A stretch of 64,000 nucleotides of DNA from Myxococcus stipitatus (GTDB lineage Bacteria > Myxococcota > Myxococcia > Myxococcales > Myxococcaceae). Positions 9,693-18,966 of this stretch are shown piece by piece. The stretch is from assembly GCF_038561935.1 (NCBI RefSeq), contig NZ_CP102770.1:1922001-1986000 (forward strand). Reading direction: 5' to 3'. A model generated the notes under the pieces. The model saw nothing but the letters and a program-made list of their open reading frames with translations. It searched no databases and was not told where the DNA came from. The stretch's first letter is position 1, and each line of letters opens with the position of its first letter. The translations under genes and the position numbers were made by a program.

Positions 9693-9709
9693 TAGATGCC
9701 TCATCCTCG

Positions 9710-10342
9710 ATGACTCCTCCCTCCTCGACTCCACCTCTGTTGATTCCCACTGCCCTGGCGTTCATCGCGGGTTATGCCGACGCCGTCACGTTCGTTGGCG
9801 CGGGCGGCATCTTCTGCGCCCACGTCACAGGCAACTTCGTCGTCCTCGCGGCGGACCTCGCGCGAGGCGCCAAGGCCGACGAGTGGCTCAAGCTGGCGAC
9901 CTTCCCCATCTTCGTCCTGTCCGTCTTCCTCTCCTCGCACCTGCACCGTCGGGTGGGTCGTTCCGCAAGATTGCTGCTGCTCCTTCAGGCCGTGGCGTTC
10001 GCTGTGGCGGCCGTCGTGCCCCTGGCCTTGAAGGGGGCCGCGGCGCATCAGGTCGTCGTGGTCTTCGCGGTCGTCGCCATGGGGATGCAGAACGCGATGC
10101 ACCGGGTGGCGCCCGCCATGGGCCCGATGACGACCGTGATGACTGGCAACGTCACGCAGTGGTTCGTGGAGAAGGTGATTCCTGGCGCCCCGGAGAACGT
10201 CGGCAAGCATCGCTCGTTGGGCTTCATCATCCTGGCGTTCTCGTTGGGGTGCCTGGGCGGGGCATTCGGGGTCCATCACTGGGGGTTTGCGGCGTTCCTC
10301 GCCCCCATGGGGCTCTCGCTGCTGGTTCGCAGTCGGCTGTAG
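9710..10342 (+). CDS. DUF1275 (YoaK) family membrane protein
   Basis: A 210-residue integral membrane protein with about six transmembrane segments. The family signature is seen near the N-terminus (AFIAGYADAVTFVGAGGIFCAHVTGN) and in the second half (VAMGMQNAMHRV followed by TTVMTGNVTQW). This family is unassigned functionally and is thought to include transporters. It lies 17 bp after the porin and 10 bp before the TMEM175 gene, so likely in the same operon. Confidence 0.88.
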   Translation: MTPPSSTPPLLIPTALAFIAGYADAVTFVGAGGIFCAHVTGNFVVLAADLARGAKADEWLKLATFPIFVLSVFLSSHLHRRVGRSARLLLLLQAVAFAVAAVVPLALKGAAAHQVVVVFAVVAMGMQNAMHRVAPAMGPMTTVMTGNVTQWFVEKVIPGAPENVGKHRSLGFIILAFSLGCLGGAFGVHHWGFAAFLAPMGLSLLVRSRL

Positions 10343-10352
10343 AGGGCCCGCC

Positions 10353-10991
10353 ATGTCGGACACCGAAAGGAAGGACAGCGCCAGGCTCGAAGCGTTCAGC
10401 GATGGCGTCTACGCCGTCGTCATCACGCTGCTGGCGCTGGAGTTGAAACCGGAGCTCTCCGAGGCCGCGCATGACTCCCACACGCTGCTCTGGCAGCTTG
10501 CTTCCAGGTGGCCCACGTACGTCGCGTTCGTCACGAGCTTCTGCACTGTCCTCATCATGTGGATCGACCACCACGGCATGCTCAAGTTCGTGCGCCGGGT
10601 CGACACACGGGTGCTCTTCGCGAATGGGTTCCTGATGTTGCTGACCACGCTTGTGCCATTCACCACGGCGGTGCTTTCAGCCCACTTGATGGAGCCGTCG
10701 GGCGCGGTGGCTGGCGCCCTCTACGCGGGCCTCTTCGTGCTCATCAACGCGGCCTATAACCTGTTGTGGCATCTGCTCCAGCGACAGGCGCAACTGGATG
10801 ACCTCGCGCGCCCGGTCGAAGTGGAGCGACGGCTCACTCGGCACTATCGGCTTGGATTGCCGGTATACTTGGCGGCGACCATCGTCGCTCTCTGGAGTCT
10901 GCCGTTGTGCCTTGCGATGTGCGCGAGCATGTGGGTCCTGTGGAGCACCAACATGCGGCCGGTGCATGACGGTGCTGATTCACGGGCCTGA
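10353..10991 (+). CDS. TMEM175-family potassium channel
   Basis: A 212-residue membrane protein with the bacterial TMEM175 (DUF1211) signature R-x3-FSDGV in RLEAFSDGVYAVVITLLALEL at residues 11-31, and six hydrophobic segments in total. Family members form K+ channels with hydrophobic gates. The ATG at 10353 is chosen because it lies immediately before the signature and 10 bp after the DUF1275 stop; a longer in-frame start would overlap that gene. A paralogue is at 24317-24958. Nothing gene-like is seen in the 240 bp downstream. Confidence 0.9.
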   Translation: MSDTERKDSARLEAFSDGVYAVVITLLALELKPELSEAAHDSHTLLWQLASRWPTYVAFVTSFCTVLIMWIDHHGMLKFVRRVDTRVLFANGFLMLLTTLVPFTTAVLSAHLMEPSGAVAGALYAGLFVLINAAYNLLWHLLQRQAQLDDLARPVEVERRLTRHYRLGLPVYLAATIVALWSLPLCLAMCASMWVLWSTNMRPVHDGADSRA

Positions 10992-11232
10992 AGTAGGCGA
11001 CCTCCTTTGATGGGAGCGCCGTTCCATGGGCTCACTCCATCGAATGGCCGCGGCGCCCCTTGTTTCGGAGCGCTATTCAAAACCCTCTCGTCGACTCAAT
11101 GACCGAGCCGCGCAGCCGCCACTCTGGGGAGCCTGGGTACCTTGTTCGCACTGCTCTGTGTCGTCCTCTCCCTGTCCGTCGCGCATGGGACCAACGGTCG
11201 GATTCGGCGAGGTGTGAATAGAGCGCATCGTC

Positions 11233-12144
11233 CTACCTACGGAGGTGTGCTTCTCGCGCGCACAGTTGGGTGAGTTGCTCCTGCAACCAGCGCTGGGCCG
11301 GCCCGAACACAGTGTCGCGCCGATAGATGATGAGGAGATTGAGCGAGTTCTCGTGGTCGCCCCAGGCGGTGGGCCGGATGACGACCAGCGTGCCCTTGCG
11401 CAGGTCTTCGCGAATCAGGTGCTCCGGCAGATTTCCCCAGCCGAGGCCCGCGCGCAGCATTTCAAGCTTGGTGTGGATGTCGCCGACACGCCAGATGCGC
11501 GGTGATAGTCCGGCCTGGTCAGAGACGGCATCGTCGTCGCATCCGGAGAGCACGACATGGATCGCATCGACGAAGTGCCGTGACGCGATGCCGCCTTCGA
11601 TGGCTGCGAGCGGGTGGCTCGGGCTCACAACGGGGAGCACTCGAATGGGCGACAGTGCCTGTGTCTCGAGCCCCCGTACCAGCCCCTTCGGGGTCACGAC
11701 ACCGAGAGTCGCCGTGCCGTCGAGCACGCGCGCGGAGACGGCGGACCTCACCTGCGAATCAATGCGAAGGTCGACAGCGGGAAACTCCTGGGTGAATTTG
11801 GCGCAGAGGTTGATGAGCACGTTCTGGGGGAAGAGGACGTCCAGGCACAGTGACACCGAGGCTTCAAGGCCCATCGTCATGCCGGTGGCAAGTCGCCGCA
11901 GGCCATCGACTTCGGCGAGCACGCGCCGTGTCGACCCAAGCACCGCCTGCCCCTGTTCGGTCAGCGTGGCCACCTTCGTGGAGCGATCCCAGAGCGGCAC
12001 GCCCAATTGTGCTTCCAGGTTGGCCATCGAAGTGCTGATTGCGGACTGCACGCGGTGAAGCTTCCGCGCCGCCGCCGAGAAACTTCCCTCTTCGACGACG
12101 GAGACAAAGGCGCGAAGCTGGTCGAGCGTGATAGGGTCGAACAT
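11233..12144 (-). CDS. LysR-family transcriptional regulator
   Basis: A 303-residue regulator of typical LysR length. The helix-turn-helix is at residues ~8-40 (LDQLRAFVSVVEEGSFSAAARKLHRVQSAIS), and the rest is a periplasmic-binding-protein-like effector domain. It faces the hydrolase/porin operon convergently, and could regulate it, though regulators of this class more often act on a divergent gene. The 12145-12545 stretch behind its start has no gene I recognise. Confidence 0.92.
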   Translation of the reverse strand: MFDPITLDQLRAFVSVVEEGSFSAAARKLHRVQSAISTSMANLEAQLGVPLWDRSTKVATLTEQGQAVLGSTRRVLAEVDGLRRLATGMTMGLEASVSLCLDVLFPQNVLINLCAKFTQEFPAVDLRIDSQVRSAVSARVLDGTATLGVVTPKGLVRGLETQALSPIRVLPVVSPSHPLAAIEGGIASRHFVDAIHVVLSGCDDDAVSDQAGLSPRIWRVGDIHTKLEMLRAGLGWGNLPEHLIREDLRKGTLVVIRPTAWGDHENSLNLLIIYRRDTVFGPAQRWLQEQLTQLCAREAHLRR

Positions 12145-12545
12145 CCTTGCCCCATCTCACAAGTCGCTAGTGGAGGAAAGGAGTGGGCGACTCCCGGAAT
12201 GGTTGGCTATGTCCGCAGTGTGCCCAGACCGTTGCCAGCGGGAGGCGAGGAGCTCTGCACCTTCGACGCGGAGGCTGCGCCGGTAGTGCCAGCGAGAATG
12301 ACGTCCAGGTCGCCCTCGCTCACGCCGTTCGGCCTGGTCTCCGAACGGCTCCCTCAAAGAGCAAGCGCCCGTGTGCGTGCTTGTCCCCGGGCCGGAGATG
12401 TCTTTGCTTTGTCGCTTGGGTGTCGTGTGGCACTCCGAATTAGTGGAGCGAGACGAGGGTGCCCGACGGTGGCCAGATGGTTCCGCGAGCAGGGCGTTCG
12501 CGTGCCCGACGGTACGCCCAGGAGTGCGTACCCAGTAAGTGGGGA
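12145..12545. other. Non-coding stretch behind the LysR gene
   Basis: No gene with a recognisable product is seen on either strand. It presumably holds the LysR gene's promoter at its left end and then grades into interspersed repeat copy C. Confidence 0.4.
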
Positions 12546-12760
12546 GTCAAGAAGCGTGGGATGGGAGGGCCGCGCAGGGGCGCTCGCGGTGCTGAAGACG
12601 AGCGACAGGGAAGGATTGGGCCACGCTGGACTTTTCGAGCGTAGAGCTGAGCGCTCAGGAGGCCATCCGGGGCGTCGGGTGAATGGCCCTTGAAGCGCCT
12701 CTCTATCCGCCATCGCGGACCGTCTCGTGCACAAGGGATTGCTCGCCCGCATCGCTAGAA
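12546..12760 (+). repeat. Interspersed repeat, copy C
   Basis: About 215 bp closely matching copy D at 21347 from GGGAGGGCCGCGCAGGGGC through GCGCTCAGGAGGC and GAATGGCCCTTGAAGC to GGATTGCTCGCCCGCATC. Relative to copy D it lacks ~35 bp between two direct GAAGCG repeats near the left end, as expected for slippage deletion. From 12761 to 13320 I see no convincing gene. Confidence 0.75.
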
Positions 12761-13320
12761 ACGGGAACTGCCGGAGGGGCACCCTGCCCAACATGGCGCT
12801 TCCCCTCCGTCATCCCCAGCGGTCTTGGACGTTCGGGTGTGTGGCGGAGGAGGGGACGTCGGCAGTCCACCCCCCGTAGTGGCAGCCCCACATCACAGCC
12901 ACACGCGTGCACCTGCCTCGCTGCAGCTCGGACAATCCTGCGCTTCCTCATGCGGGCCAACTGTGCGGTGGGTGAGACGCTTGTGGGGGAGGCTGTACGC
13001 CGATGTTACGCAAAGCAGGTTGATATCGTTCGGCGGATGCTTGGCAATGACGACGCCGTGCGGCGCTGGTTCGGTGCTGGAATGGAAGTACCGTCCTGGC
13101 GGCCCCTGCGGACATGCGAGGGCCTGGGCAAGGGCGCGCATTGGGCTGGCCTTGGTTGGCGCGGCGGCGATGGGGGCCGCCAGCGTCGTAGAGGCGACCC
13201 GCCTCGCTCTGCACTCCTTTGCATTGACGCTCCATGGGATATGGCTTTGGCGCGCTCATGACTCGGCGGCCGATGTTCGGGGAGGCGTAGGGACAACCGC
13301 TTGGCCTCAAGGCTTGAGCT
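12761..13320. other. About 560 bp without a supported gene
   Basis: Open frames here lack family motifs and have no start with a convincing ribosome site. The stretch has lower coding character than its surroundings and is probably decayed accessory DNA. Confidence 0.4.
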
Positions 13321-14208
13321 TCATTGGTTGTGCTGTTCCTTCATGCGGAGCGTGGAGGGATGCCATTCACCTTGGTCGTTGCCGGGTAGGAGGGATTTCA
13401 ATCGCTGAAATGCTCGATGGGAAGGTGTGCCCGGCTCGGCGGTGTAGATGACGACGTGCTGGTCCTGCTCGGGCGCGAGCAGAACCTCGCAGTTCAGGGT
13501 GAGGTCTCCGACGAGCGGGTGTCGCACGCGCTTCGTCTTTCCGTGGTGTGTGTTGATGGGGTGGGTGGACCAGACGCGAGTGAAGTCGACGCTTCCGGCG
13601 AGCAACTCTTGGATGAGCTCCTGGAGGGACGCGTCCTCGGGATAGCGTGCCGCCGCGGCGCGCAGGTGCCCCACGGCGAACTGCTCGAACTCATCCCGTC
13701 CGTCCATTCCATAGAGGGGCCCCGCGGAGGTGTCTCGCAGGAAGTACCGCCGAAGCAGGTTGCGTTCGCGCGGGACGTGGCGGGAGAAGTCCTCCATCAA
13801 CGCGGAGGCCAGCGCATTCCACGCGAGGACGTCATACTTCGCGTCGAGCACCACCGCCGCTGCTTCGTCCAGGTGCTCCAGCAGTCGCTGGATGCCGGGT
13901 GAGACGGATTGAGGCGGCGACGCGGGAGGTCCCGCCGTCTCTCCCGCGAGCTGGAAGAGGTGGGCCCGCTCGCCGGGCAGGAGCCTCAAGGCGCGACTGA
14001 GTCCTTCGAGCACTTGCCTCGATGGATGGGGGCCTCGGGCCTGCTCCAGGCGGCAGTAGTAGTCCACGGAGATGTCCGCGAGCTGGGCAACCTCCTCTCG
14101 GCGCAGTCCCGGGGTGCGTCGCCGTGGACGAGGAGGCAACCCTGCATCGCGCGGAGAGAGCCGCTCGCGGCGATTCCGGAGGAACTCGGCCAGTTGGTTC
14201 CGGTTCAT
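13321..14208 (-). CDS. XRE-family transcriptional regulator with MmyB-like ligand domain
   Basis: A 295-residue regulator. The N-terminal helix-turn-helix (residues ~32-75; TPGLRREEVAQLADISVDYYCRLEQARGP split by convention) is the form found fused to the MmyB-like PAS-type ligand-binding domain, seen at residues ~105-270 (VVLDAKYDVLAWNALASAL, HPLVGDLTLNCEVL, VIYTAEPGTPS). The ATG at 14208 is chosen; in-frame upstream codons run into the divergent promoter region. It is divergent from the SDR gene at 14293 with 84 bp between starts, and such regulators commonly repress the divergently encoded oxidoreductase. Confidence 0.92.
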   Translation of the reverse strand: MNRNQLAEFLRNRRERLSPRDAGLPPRPRRRTPGLRREEVAQLADISVDYYCRLEQARGPHPSRQVLEGLSRALRLLPGERAHLFQLAGETAGPPASPPQSVSPGIQRLLEHLDEAAAVVLDAKYDVLAWNALASALMEDFSRHVPRERNLLRRYFLRDTSAGPLYGMDGRDEFEQFAVGHLRAAAARYPEDASLQELIQELLAGSVDFTRVWSTHPINTHHGKTKRVRHPLVGDLTLNCEVLLAPEQDQHVVIYTAEPGTPSHRAFQRLKSLLPGNDQGEWHPSTLRMKEQHNQ

Positions 14209-14292
14209 GCGCGCAGGTTCCTGTTCGCGGACGCGCCAACCAGGGATTGCGGGACCCTGGTTACGTCCTGGGCCGCCCGATAATTCAGGGGC

Positions 14293-15018
14293 ATGACAAA
14301 TCGAAAGGTTGCACTGATTACTGGCGCGAACAAGGGCATCGGCAAGCACGTCGCCGCGCAGCTGGGACACCGCGGGCTGACTGTCTATGTGGGGGCTCGA
14401 GACGCGGCGCGAGGAACCGCCGCGGTGGCGGACCTCGCGGCGACGGGAGGGGATGTCCGCTTCGTCCCCATCGACGTCACGGATGAAGTGTCGATTCGTG
14501 CCGCGGCCCGGCGAATCGAACAGGAAGCGGGCGTCCTCGATATCCTCATCAACAATGCGGGAATCGCCCTGCAGGCGGCGCGGCCCTCGGAGACATCGCT
14601 GGCTCGGATGCGTTCCGAGTACGAGGTGAACGTGTTCGGTGTCATCGCGACGACCCAGGCATTTCTTCCGCTCCTGCGCCGCTCGACCTCTCCACGCATC
14701 GTCAACGTGTCCAGTGGACTGGGCTCGGTTTCAGGCGCGGCGGACCCGGATGACGTCTACAAGGACATCCTCATCCTGGGGTATCGCTCATCCAAGAGTG
14801 CCCTGAACATGGCCACCGTCCTCTTCGCGCAGGAGCTGCGCTCCGCGGGAGTGAGGGTGAATGTGGTCGATCCTGGTCACCGACGCACCGACCTCAACGG
14901 GAATGCGGCCGGGGCTGGTGACCCGGCCGAGGGTGCGGCCGTGGTGGTCCGTGTCGCGTTGATGGACGACGGACCCACGGGAGCCTTCTACGGCGAGAAG
15001 GGCTCCGTGGCCTGGTGA
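14293..15018 (+). CDS. Short-chain dehydrogenase/reductase
   Basis: A 241-residue NAD(P)-dependent SDR. The cofactor glycine motif is TGANKGIG at residues 9-16, the NAG motif is in ILINNAGIAL, the catalytic Ser is in VNVSSGLGS, and Tyr/Lys are in YRSSKSALN. PGH replaces the more usual PGY/PGF after the active site (VVDPGHRRTDL). The substrate is unknown. It is divergently transcribed from the XRE/MmyB regulator, its probable repressor, whose operator would be in 14209-14292. Confidence 0.93.
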   Translation: MTNRKVALITGANKGIGKHVAAQLGHRGLTVYVGARDAARGTAAVADLAATGGDVRFVPIDVTDEVSIRAAARRIEQEAGVLDILINNAGIALQAARPSETSLARMRSEYEVNVFGVIATTQAFLPLLRRSTSPRIVNVSSGLGSVSGAADPDDVYKDILILGYRSSKSALNMATVLFAQELRSAGVRVNVVDPGHRRTDLNGNAAGAGDPAEGAAVVVRVALMDDGPTGAFYGEKGSVAW

Positions 15019-15100
15019 CGGGGCACGTGGAGTCCGTCGCCGCAACCAGGCTCGCCGGGGCGCCGCGCGGTTTCGCCTCGCAGCCCTGTCGCTGGAATCC

Positions 15101-15838
15101 TCAGTTCTGGGCGGTGGGGCGGATGAGGATTTCACTGACGTCGACATCCGCGGGTTGTTCGATGGCGAACGCGATGGCGCGGGCAACGGCCTCCGGAGAC
15201 ATGGCGAGCTGCTCCCGCGTTTCCTCGAGCTTCGCCTTGACCAGGGGATTCGCCACATGCTCCGCGAAGTTTGTCCGGGTGATGCCAGGCGAGATGATGG
15301 TGACCCGCAGCTTGTCGCCCGCCTCCTGGCGCAGGCCCTCGGAGATGGCACGCACGGCGAACTTCGTGCCGGCGTAGACGGCTTGGTTCGGGACGATGCG
15401 ATGACCCGCGGAGGAAGCGGTGTGGACGAAGTGTCCGAAGCCTTGCCGGCGGAAGTGAGGTAGCGCCGCGGCGATGCCATACAGGACCCCCTTGATGTTG
15501 GTGTCGACCATGTCCTCCCAGTCAGGGACGCGCACGTCGTCGAGCGGGGAGATGGGCATGACCCCTGCGTTGCTGATGAGGACATCGAGTCTGCCGTAGC
15601 GTTGGGTCGCCAACGCGACGAGACCCGCGACGTCCCCACGGCGTCTCACGTCCGTCCTCGCATGGGCGACCTCTCCGCCGAGGTCCCTGAGGTGTGTCGC
15701 GAGCGCCTCCAGGCGGTCCAGGCCTCGTGCACCCAGGACGAGTTTCGCACCCCGCTGTGCCAGCAGGCGTGCCGTCGCCTCCCCGATGCCACTGCTGGCG
15801 CCCGTGATGGCAATGACCTTCCCTTCGATTCCCGACAT
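15101..15838 (-). CDS. Short-chain dehydrogenase/reductase
   Basis: A 245-residue SDR with TGASSGIG (residues ~11-18), ISNAGVMP, catalytic Ser in VHTASSAGH, and YxxxK in YAGTKFAVR. The ATG at 15838 starts the conserved MSGIEGKVIAITGAS; the frame is open further upstream but those codons are not family-like. It is divergent from an AraC regulator (131 bp between starts), which probably controls it. It is convergent with the SDR at 14293-15018. Confidence 0.93.
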   Translation of the reverse strand: MSGIEGKVIAITGASSGIGEATARLLAQRGAKLVLGARGLDRLEALATHLRDLGGEVAHARTDVRRRGDVAGLVALATQRYGRLDVLISNAGVMPISPLDDVRVPDWEDMVDTNIKGVLYGIAAALPHFRRQGFGHFVHTASSAGHRIVPNQAVYAGTKFAVRAISEGLRQEAGDKLRVTIISPGITRTNFAEHVANPLVKAKLEETREQLAMSPEAVARAIAFAIEQPADVDVSEILIRPTAQN

Positions 15839-15969
15839 CTGGAGAGCCTCCTGTTCCAAGAGCGGGGATTTGTAGAGCGAGGGCGGATGGCGGGCTTGGG
15901 CGTTGTTGGCCGGATGTGCTCCGCCAAGAACGCCCAAGCCTGGGAGGCGAGGCGAGTTAGAATCGAAGG

Positions 15970-16812
15970 GTGAGCCCTGCTTCTGCCCAGGTCCGCGATG
16001 GCCCCCTGGCCATCTTCGCCTTCTTCCCACCCGAAGTGCCGGGCCTGCGCGTGGTGCGCTACAGGGCCGATGGGAGGCTGTGGCGTGCGGTGAAGGAGCG
16101 TGACTCGGTGACGATGACGTTTTCGGGCCGCGCCGAATGGATGTGTGGTGGAGAGGTCCGCTCCTCGGAGCCGGGGACGCTCGACCTCAAGCAGCGTGGA
16201 GACAGCTATCGCGACCTCCGCCGTGATGGGCCTGCTTGCTTCCAGGTGTGTGCCTTCGACGAATCGCTCGTCGCGGAGGCTCGCGAGTCCTTGGGTCTAC
16301 CCGCATCTGCCCGGCTGCGCCGCTTTCAGCTCGCGAAAGAGCTTCCCGCCGCCGCTCCCTTCGTCCGGCTGCATGCGTTGTTTGCCGCCGAGAAACAGGG
16401 GGTTGGCGACGCCCTGGCACTCCAGACGGCGGCAACGGAGGCGCTCTCGGCGCTGATGGGGTGCTTCGGAGAGCCCGAAGCTCCATTGCGACGCCCGAGC
16501 CGGCACGTCCGCAAGGCATTCGAGGTGTTGCGGGCCTCCTTGGAGGAGGGCATCATGTTGGATGCATTGGCCCGACTGGCGGGCCAGGACAAGTTTCATT
16601 TGTGTCGTGCCTTCCGGGAGGAGGCGGGGATCTCGCCCTACGCGTACCTCACCCACCTGCGCATCTCCCGGGCCATGGGGCTCTTGACGCAGGGGCAGAC
16701 GCCTTCGCAGGTAGCGCCCCAGGTCGGGCTCTATGACCAGAGCCAACTCAACCGGCACTTCAAGCGCATCGTCGGGCTCACTCCGGGCCAGTTCGCGCGC
16801 ACCGTGCAGTGA
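15970..16812 (+). CDS. AraC-family transcriptional regulator
   Basis: A 280-residue regulator starting at a GTG. The N-terminal ~150 residues are an AraC-type ligand/cupin-like domain. The C-terminal ~100 residues hold the double helix-turn-helix, seen in LDALARLAGQDKFHLCRAFREEAGISPYAY and in QVAPQVGLYDQSQLNRHFKR IVGLTPGQFA (motif split). The divergent SDR at 15101-15838 is its likely target, with the shared control region in 15839-15969. Confidence 0.92.
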   Translation: MSPASAQVRDGPLAIFAFFPPEVPGLRVVRYRADGRLWRAVKERDSVTMTFSGRAEWMCGGEVRSSEPGTLDLKQRGDSYRDLRRDGPACFQVCAFDESLVAEARESLGLPASARLRRFQLAKELPAAAPFVRLHALFAAEKQGVGDALALQTAATEALSALMGCFGEPEAPLRRPSRHVRKAFEVLRASLEEGIMLDALARLAGQDKFHLCRAFREEAGISPYAYLTHLRISRAMGLLTQGQTPSQVAPQVGLYDQSQLNRHFKRIVGLTPGQFARTVQ

Positions 16813-17230
16813 CGGGCTTTCCGCGCGCTGGGGGGGCGGGTTCGCCAACGTCCCGGGCGTGTCCTTCCCCTTCAATGGCGCTCCTCTGGAAAGTAGGGGC
16901 GCAGGAGTCCGAAGAGATGGCCGTCCGGCCGAGGTGTGGCGCATTGTCCTGCTGAGGAATGCGCTCCCGCTGGTGTTCTGCGGCTACTGCGGGTGGTTCG
17001 GCTTGGCGGACGCGCTCTTCATCGCTGGCGAGGACCGGAGGTGTCTCCACGACTGGGTGGCTGGCACCTGCGTTGTGAAGGCTCCTCGAGTGCAGCGCTC
17101 CCTCATGGTGCGCTTCGTGAAGGTTGTCTCCAGTTGTACACGCGGGAACGTGGGAGGCGCAGCGTCAGCGCTGGCGCGAATTGAAGGCTTCATCTTGAGG
17201 CGGGAGTCCAAATGTCTGGACCCCTTAGTC
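16813..17230. other. About 420 bp without a recognised gene
   Basis: No family motif is visible on either strand. The long plus-strand open frame across it begins inside the AraC gene and ends in an IS701 remnant, so it is not convincing as a gene. Confidence 0.4.
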
Positions 17231-17702
17231 CTACAGTTGCAGTTTGTGTCTGGCGCTACGTGCTCGGTAGTGGCAGCGCATGGCGACGGCTTGATGGTGC
17301 CGTCGCCACCGACTCCACAGGAGAACATCGGTAACTGGCGGGAGCGTGCGCCGCCAGAGGGCCAGCAGCAGGCGCCGAATCTCCTGGACGGAGTAGCGGA
17401 CGAGGACCGTCAGTAAAGGCTTTGCCGAGCGAGAAACGCCCTCATGGGGTTTCTTCGCGACGGCAGGCCGAGCGCTTTTGGGGGCAGTCCCTCCTTGGGG
17501 GCGAGATTGGCCATGGCCCGCGCATTGGCCAGGAAGACGTGAGAGACGAGACACAGCGTCATGTGTCGATGCCAGGCTGTCCAGGTACGCACCTCGTAGT
17601 CCGCCAGCCTCACCTGGCCCTTGGCTGACTCTAAGTCGCCCTCAATGGCCCACCGGCTTCCCGCGGCCCTCACCAGCGAGGCCAGCGCCTCAATGGTCAC
17701 GT
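17231..17702 (-). pseudogene. IS701-family transposase, C-terminal fragment
   Basis: On the minus strand the conserved transposase C-terminus is readable: RWAIEGDLESAKGQVRLADYE then VRTWTAWHRHMTLCLVSHVF in one frame to 17410, and VQEIRRLLLALWRRTLPPVTDVLLWSRWRRHHQ in another frame to 17231, so a frameshift lies near 17410. The N-terminal two-thirds, including the first catalytic Asp, are absent. The fragment joins an IS21 remnant at about 17702. Confidence 0.75.
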
Positions 17703-17882
17703 GAAGACCGGCCAAAGAGGGTCCCTTCAAAACCGGCCAAAGGGAGAGGGCCGAGACAGGAGGACTCCTACCTCGCGGACTCGGAGGTCCGCAACTCCAT
17801 GGCCCCCTTGGTGCGCCAGCTGCGGGGACCGAATTGGACGACGTGGGCATGGTGCAGCAGACGGTCGAGCATGCCATCGCCC
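17703..17882 (-). pseudogene. IS21-type istB C-terminal fragment and IS end
   Basis: The minus strand encodes GMLDRLLHHAHVVQFGPRSW followed by a short tail and a TAG at 17768, the C-terminus of an IS21 IstB ATPase helper. Just beyond the stop is ACCGGCCAAAGAGGGTCCC with a second ACCGGCCAAAG copy, the repeated terminal motif typical of IS21 ends. The rest of istB and all of istA are missing. Confidence 0.65.
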
Positions 17883-17896
17883 CGCACCGCACATCA

Positions 17897-18496
17897 TCAG
17901 CCCTTCGGCGCCAACCGGCCCGCGAAAGTCAGCAGAAGGGCGGCGTGGGTTCCGACGACCTTGCTCAGCTCAGCTTCCGCGGCCTCCAGCCCCCGCGTGC
18001 TGACCATGTGATGTGCGGACACGAGCGTCTTCAGGAACTGCGGGAGCGTGCAGTCGAGCCGAGCAAAAGAGTGCGGATCCTCGCACAAGACGCCCATGCG
18101 CCCGTCCTCGTTCACCAGGACGTAGAACCCGCCACCGCCGTGGACGACGCTCACTGCGCGCATGACGAAGTCGGTCGCGGCCTCGTCGCCGTCGAACCAC
18201 TCCTCCAGTACCTCGTCGCGATCCGCGCCGTTCTGCCAAGGGCTCGGACAGAAATCGCCCCATTTCAGCACACAGAGCTGGGGCAGGGACCAGTTCTCGG
18301 CCAGGTCGCTCAGCGCTTCCAACTCTGCGCGAAGCTCCGGCGTGAAGCCGTCGAGAGTGAACGCATCGTCATCCTCCTCTGCTTCGTCGTCCTCCGAGTC
18401 CTCGTCCTCTTCGTCCGCGTCTGGTTCACGAACAAGTGCCACTCCCATGAGCTGCTCGAGGTCGGCGCGGAGCTGCCCGGATGAAATGTAGGTCAT
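17897..18496 (-). CDS. Hypothetical acidic protein
   Basis: A 199-residue protein from the ATG at 18496 (MTYISSGQLRADLEQ); a GTG seven codons upstream is possible. It has a highly acidic low-complexity stretch at residues ~27-45 (DADEEDEDSEDDEAEEDDD), then a globular domain with conserved-looking LPQLCVLKWGDF, GGGGFYVLVNEDGRMGVLCED and SFARLDCTLPQFLKTLV, reminiscent of SMI1/KNR4 (SUKH)-type immunity folds, although I cannot assign it. The stop lies 15 bp from an IS21 remnant, so the C-terminus may be native or slightly altered. Confidence 0.55.
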   Translation of the reverse strand: MTYISSGQLRADLEQLMGVALVREPDADEEDEDSEDDEAEEDDDAFTLDGFTPELRAELEALSDLAENWSLPQLCVLKWGDFCPSPWQNGADRDEVLEEWFDGDEAATDFVMRAVSVVHGGGGFYVLVNEDGRMGVLCEDPHSFARLDCTLPQFLKTLVSAHHMVSTRGLEAAEAELSKVVGTHAALLLTFAGRLAPKG

Positions 18497-18653
18497 TCGC
18501 GGCAGTCTACGGAACACGGAGAAGGCACCGCAAGAGGCGCATGATTACGATCACCAGAACACGGAAACATGCGCATTGATCGGAAGGCGTTTGCCTGTAG
18601 CGCGCTGCTACTGCACTGCAACAATTGGAACGTAAAGGGGGACGGCGTAGGCG

Positions 18654-18782
18654 GTGTCAAAATCCGAAAGCTATCACCACGGCGATCATCTGAGCTCGCT
18701 CAAGACGATTCACCTCGACGTCACGACCGAGGGCCAGAGCGCCTTGCATAGGCCGAACCCCACGTTCGTCCAGAGCCACTAG
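18654..18782 (+). pseudogene. TetR-like N-terminal remnant (tentative)
   Basis: A 42-codon frame beginning GTG reads MSKSESYHHGDHLSSLKT. The YHHGD sequence is the N-terminal signature of many TetR regulators, but the helix-turn-helix does not follow, so at most a decayed fragment remains. It precedes a truncated epimerase gene, a common TetR neighbour. Weakly supported. Confidence 0.25.
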
Positions 18783-18794
18783 GAGTTGCTGAGC

Positions 18795-18966
18795 ATGCAA
18801 GTGATAATAGGAGCCAGCGGGCAGATTGGACGCGGGCTGGCGATTCAATTGAAGCGCGAGTTTACGAGCGAGATTCGTCTAGTGAGTCGCCGTCCTCACA
18901 AGGTCAACGACACAGACCAATTACAGAGCGCGGATCAGCTCGACGCAGGACAGACGCTTCGCGCGG
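18795..18966 (+). pseudogene. NAD-dependent epimerase/NmrA-like protein, truncated by IS insertion
   Basis: The ATG at 18795 follows AGGAG by 9 bases and starts a clear Rossmann N-terminus, MQVIIGASGQIGRGLAIQLK then EIRLVSRRP. After ~57 residues the frame runs into the end of an IS3-type element near 18967 and loses similarity. The rest of the gene is not found downstream, so it is a disrupted, non-functional copy. Confidence 0.7.

Noticed and set aside
12683..13261. 192-codon plus-strand frame after repeat copy C
   Set aside because: Starts inside the repeat, has no domain, and no ribosome site; treated as non-coding.
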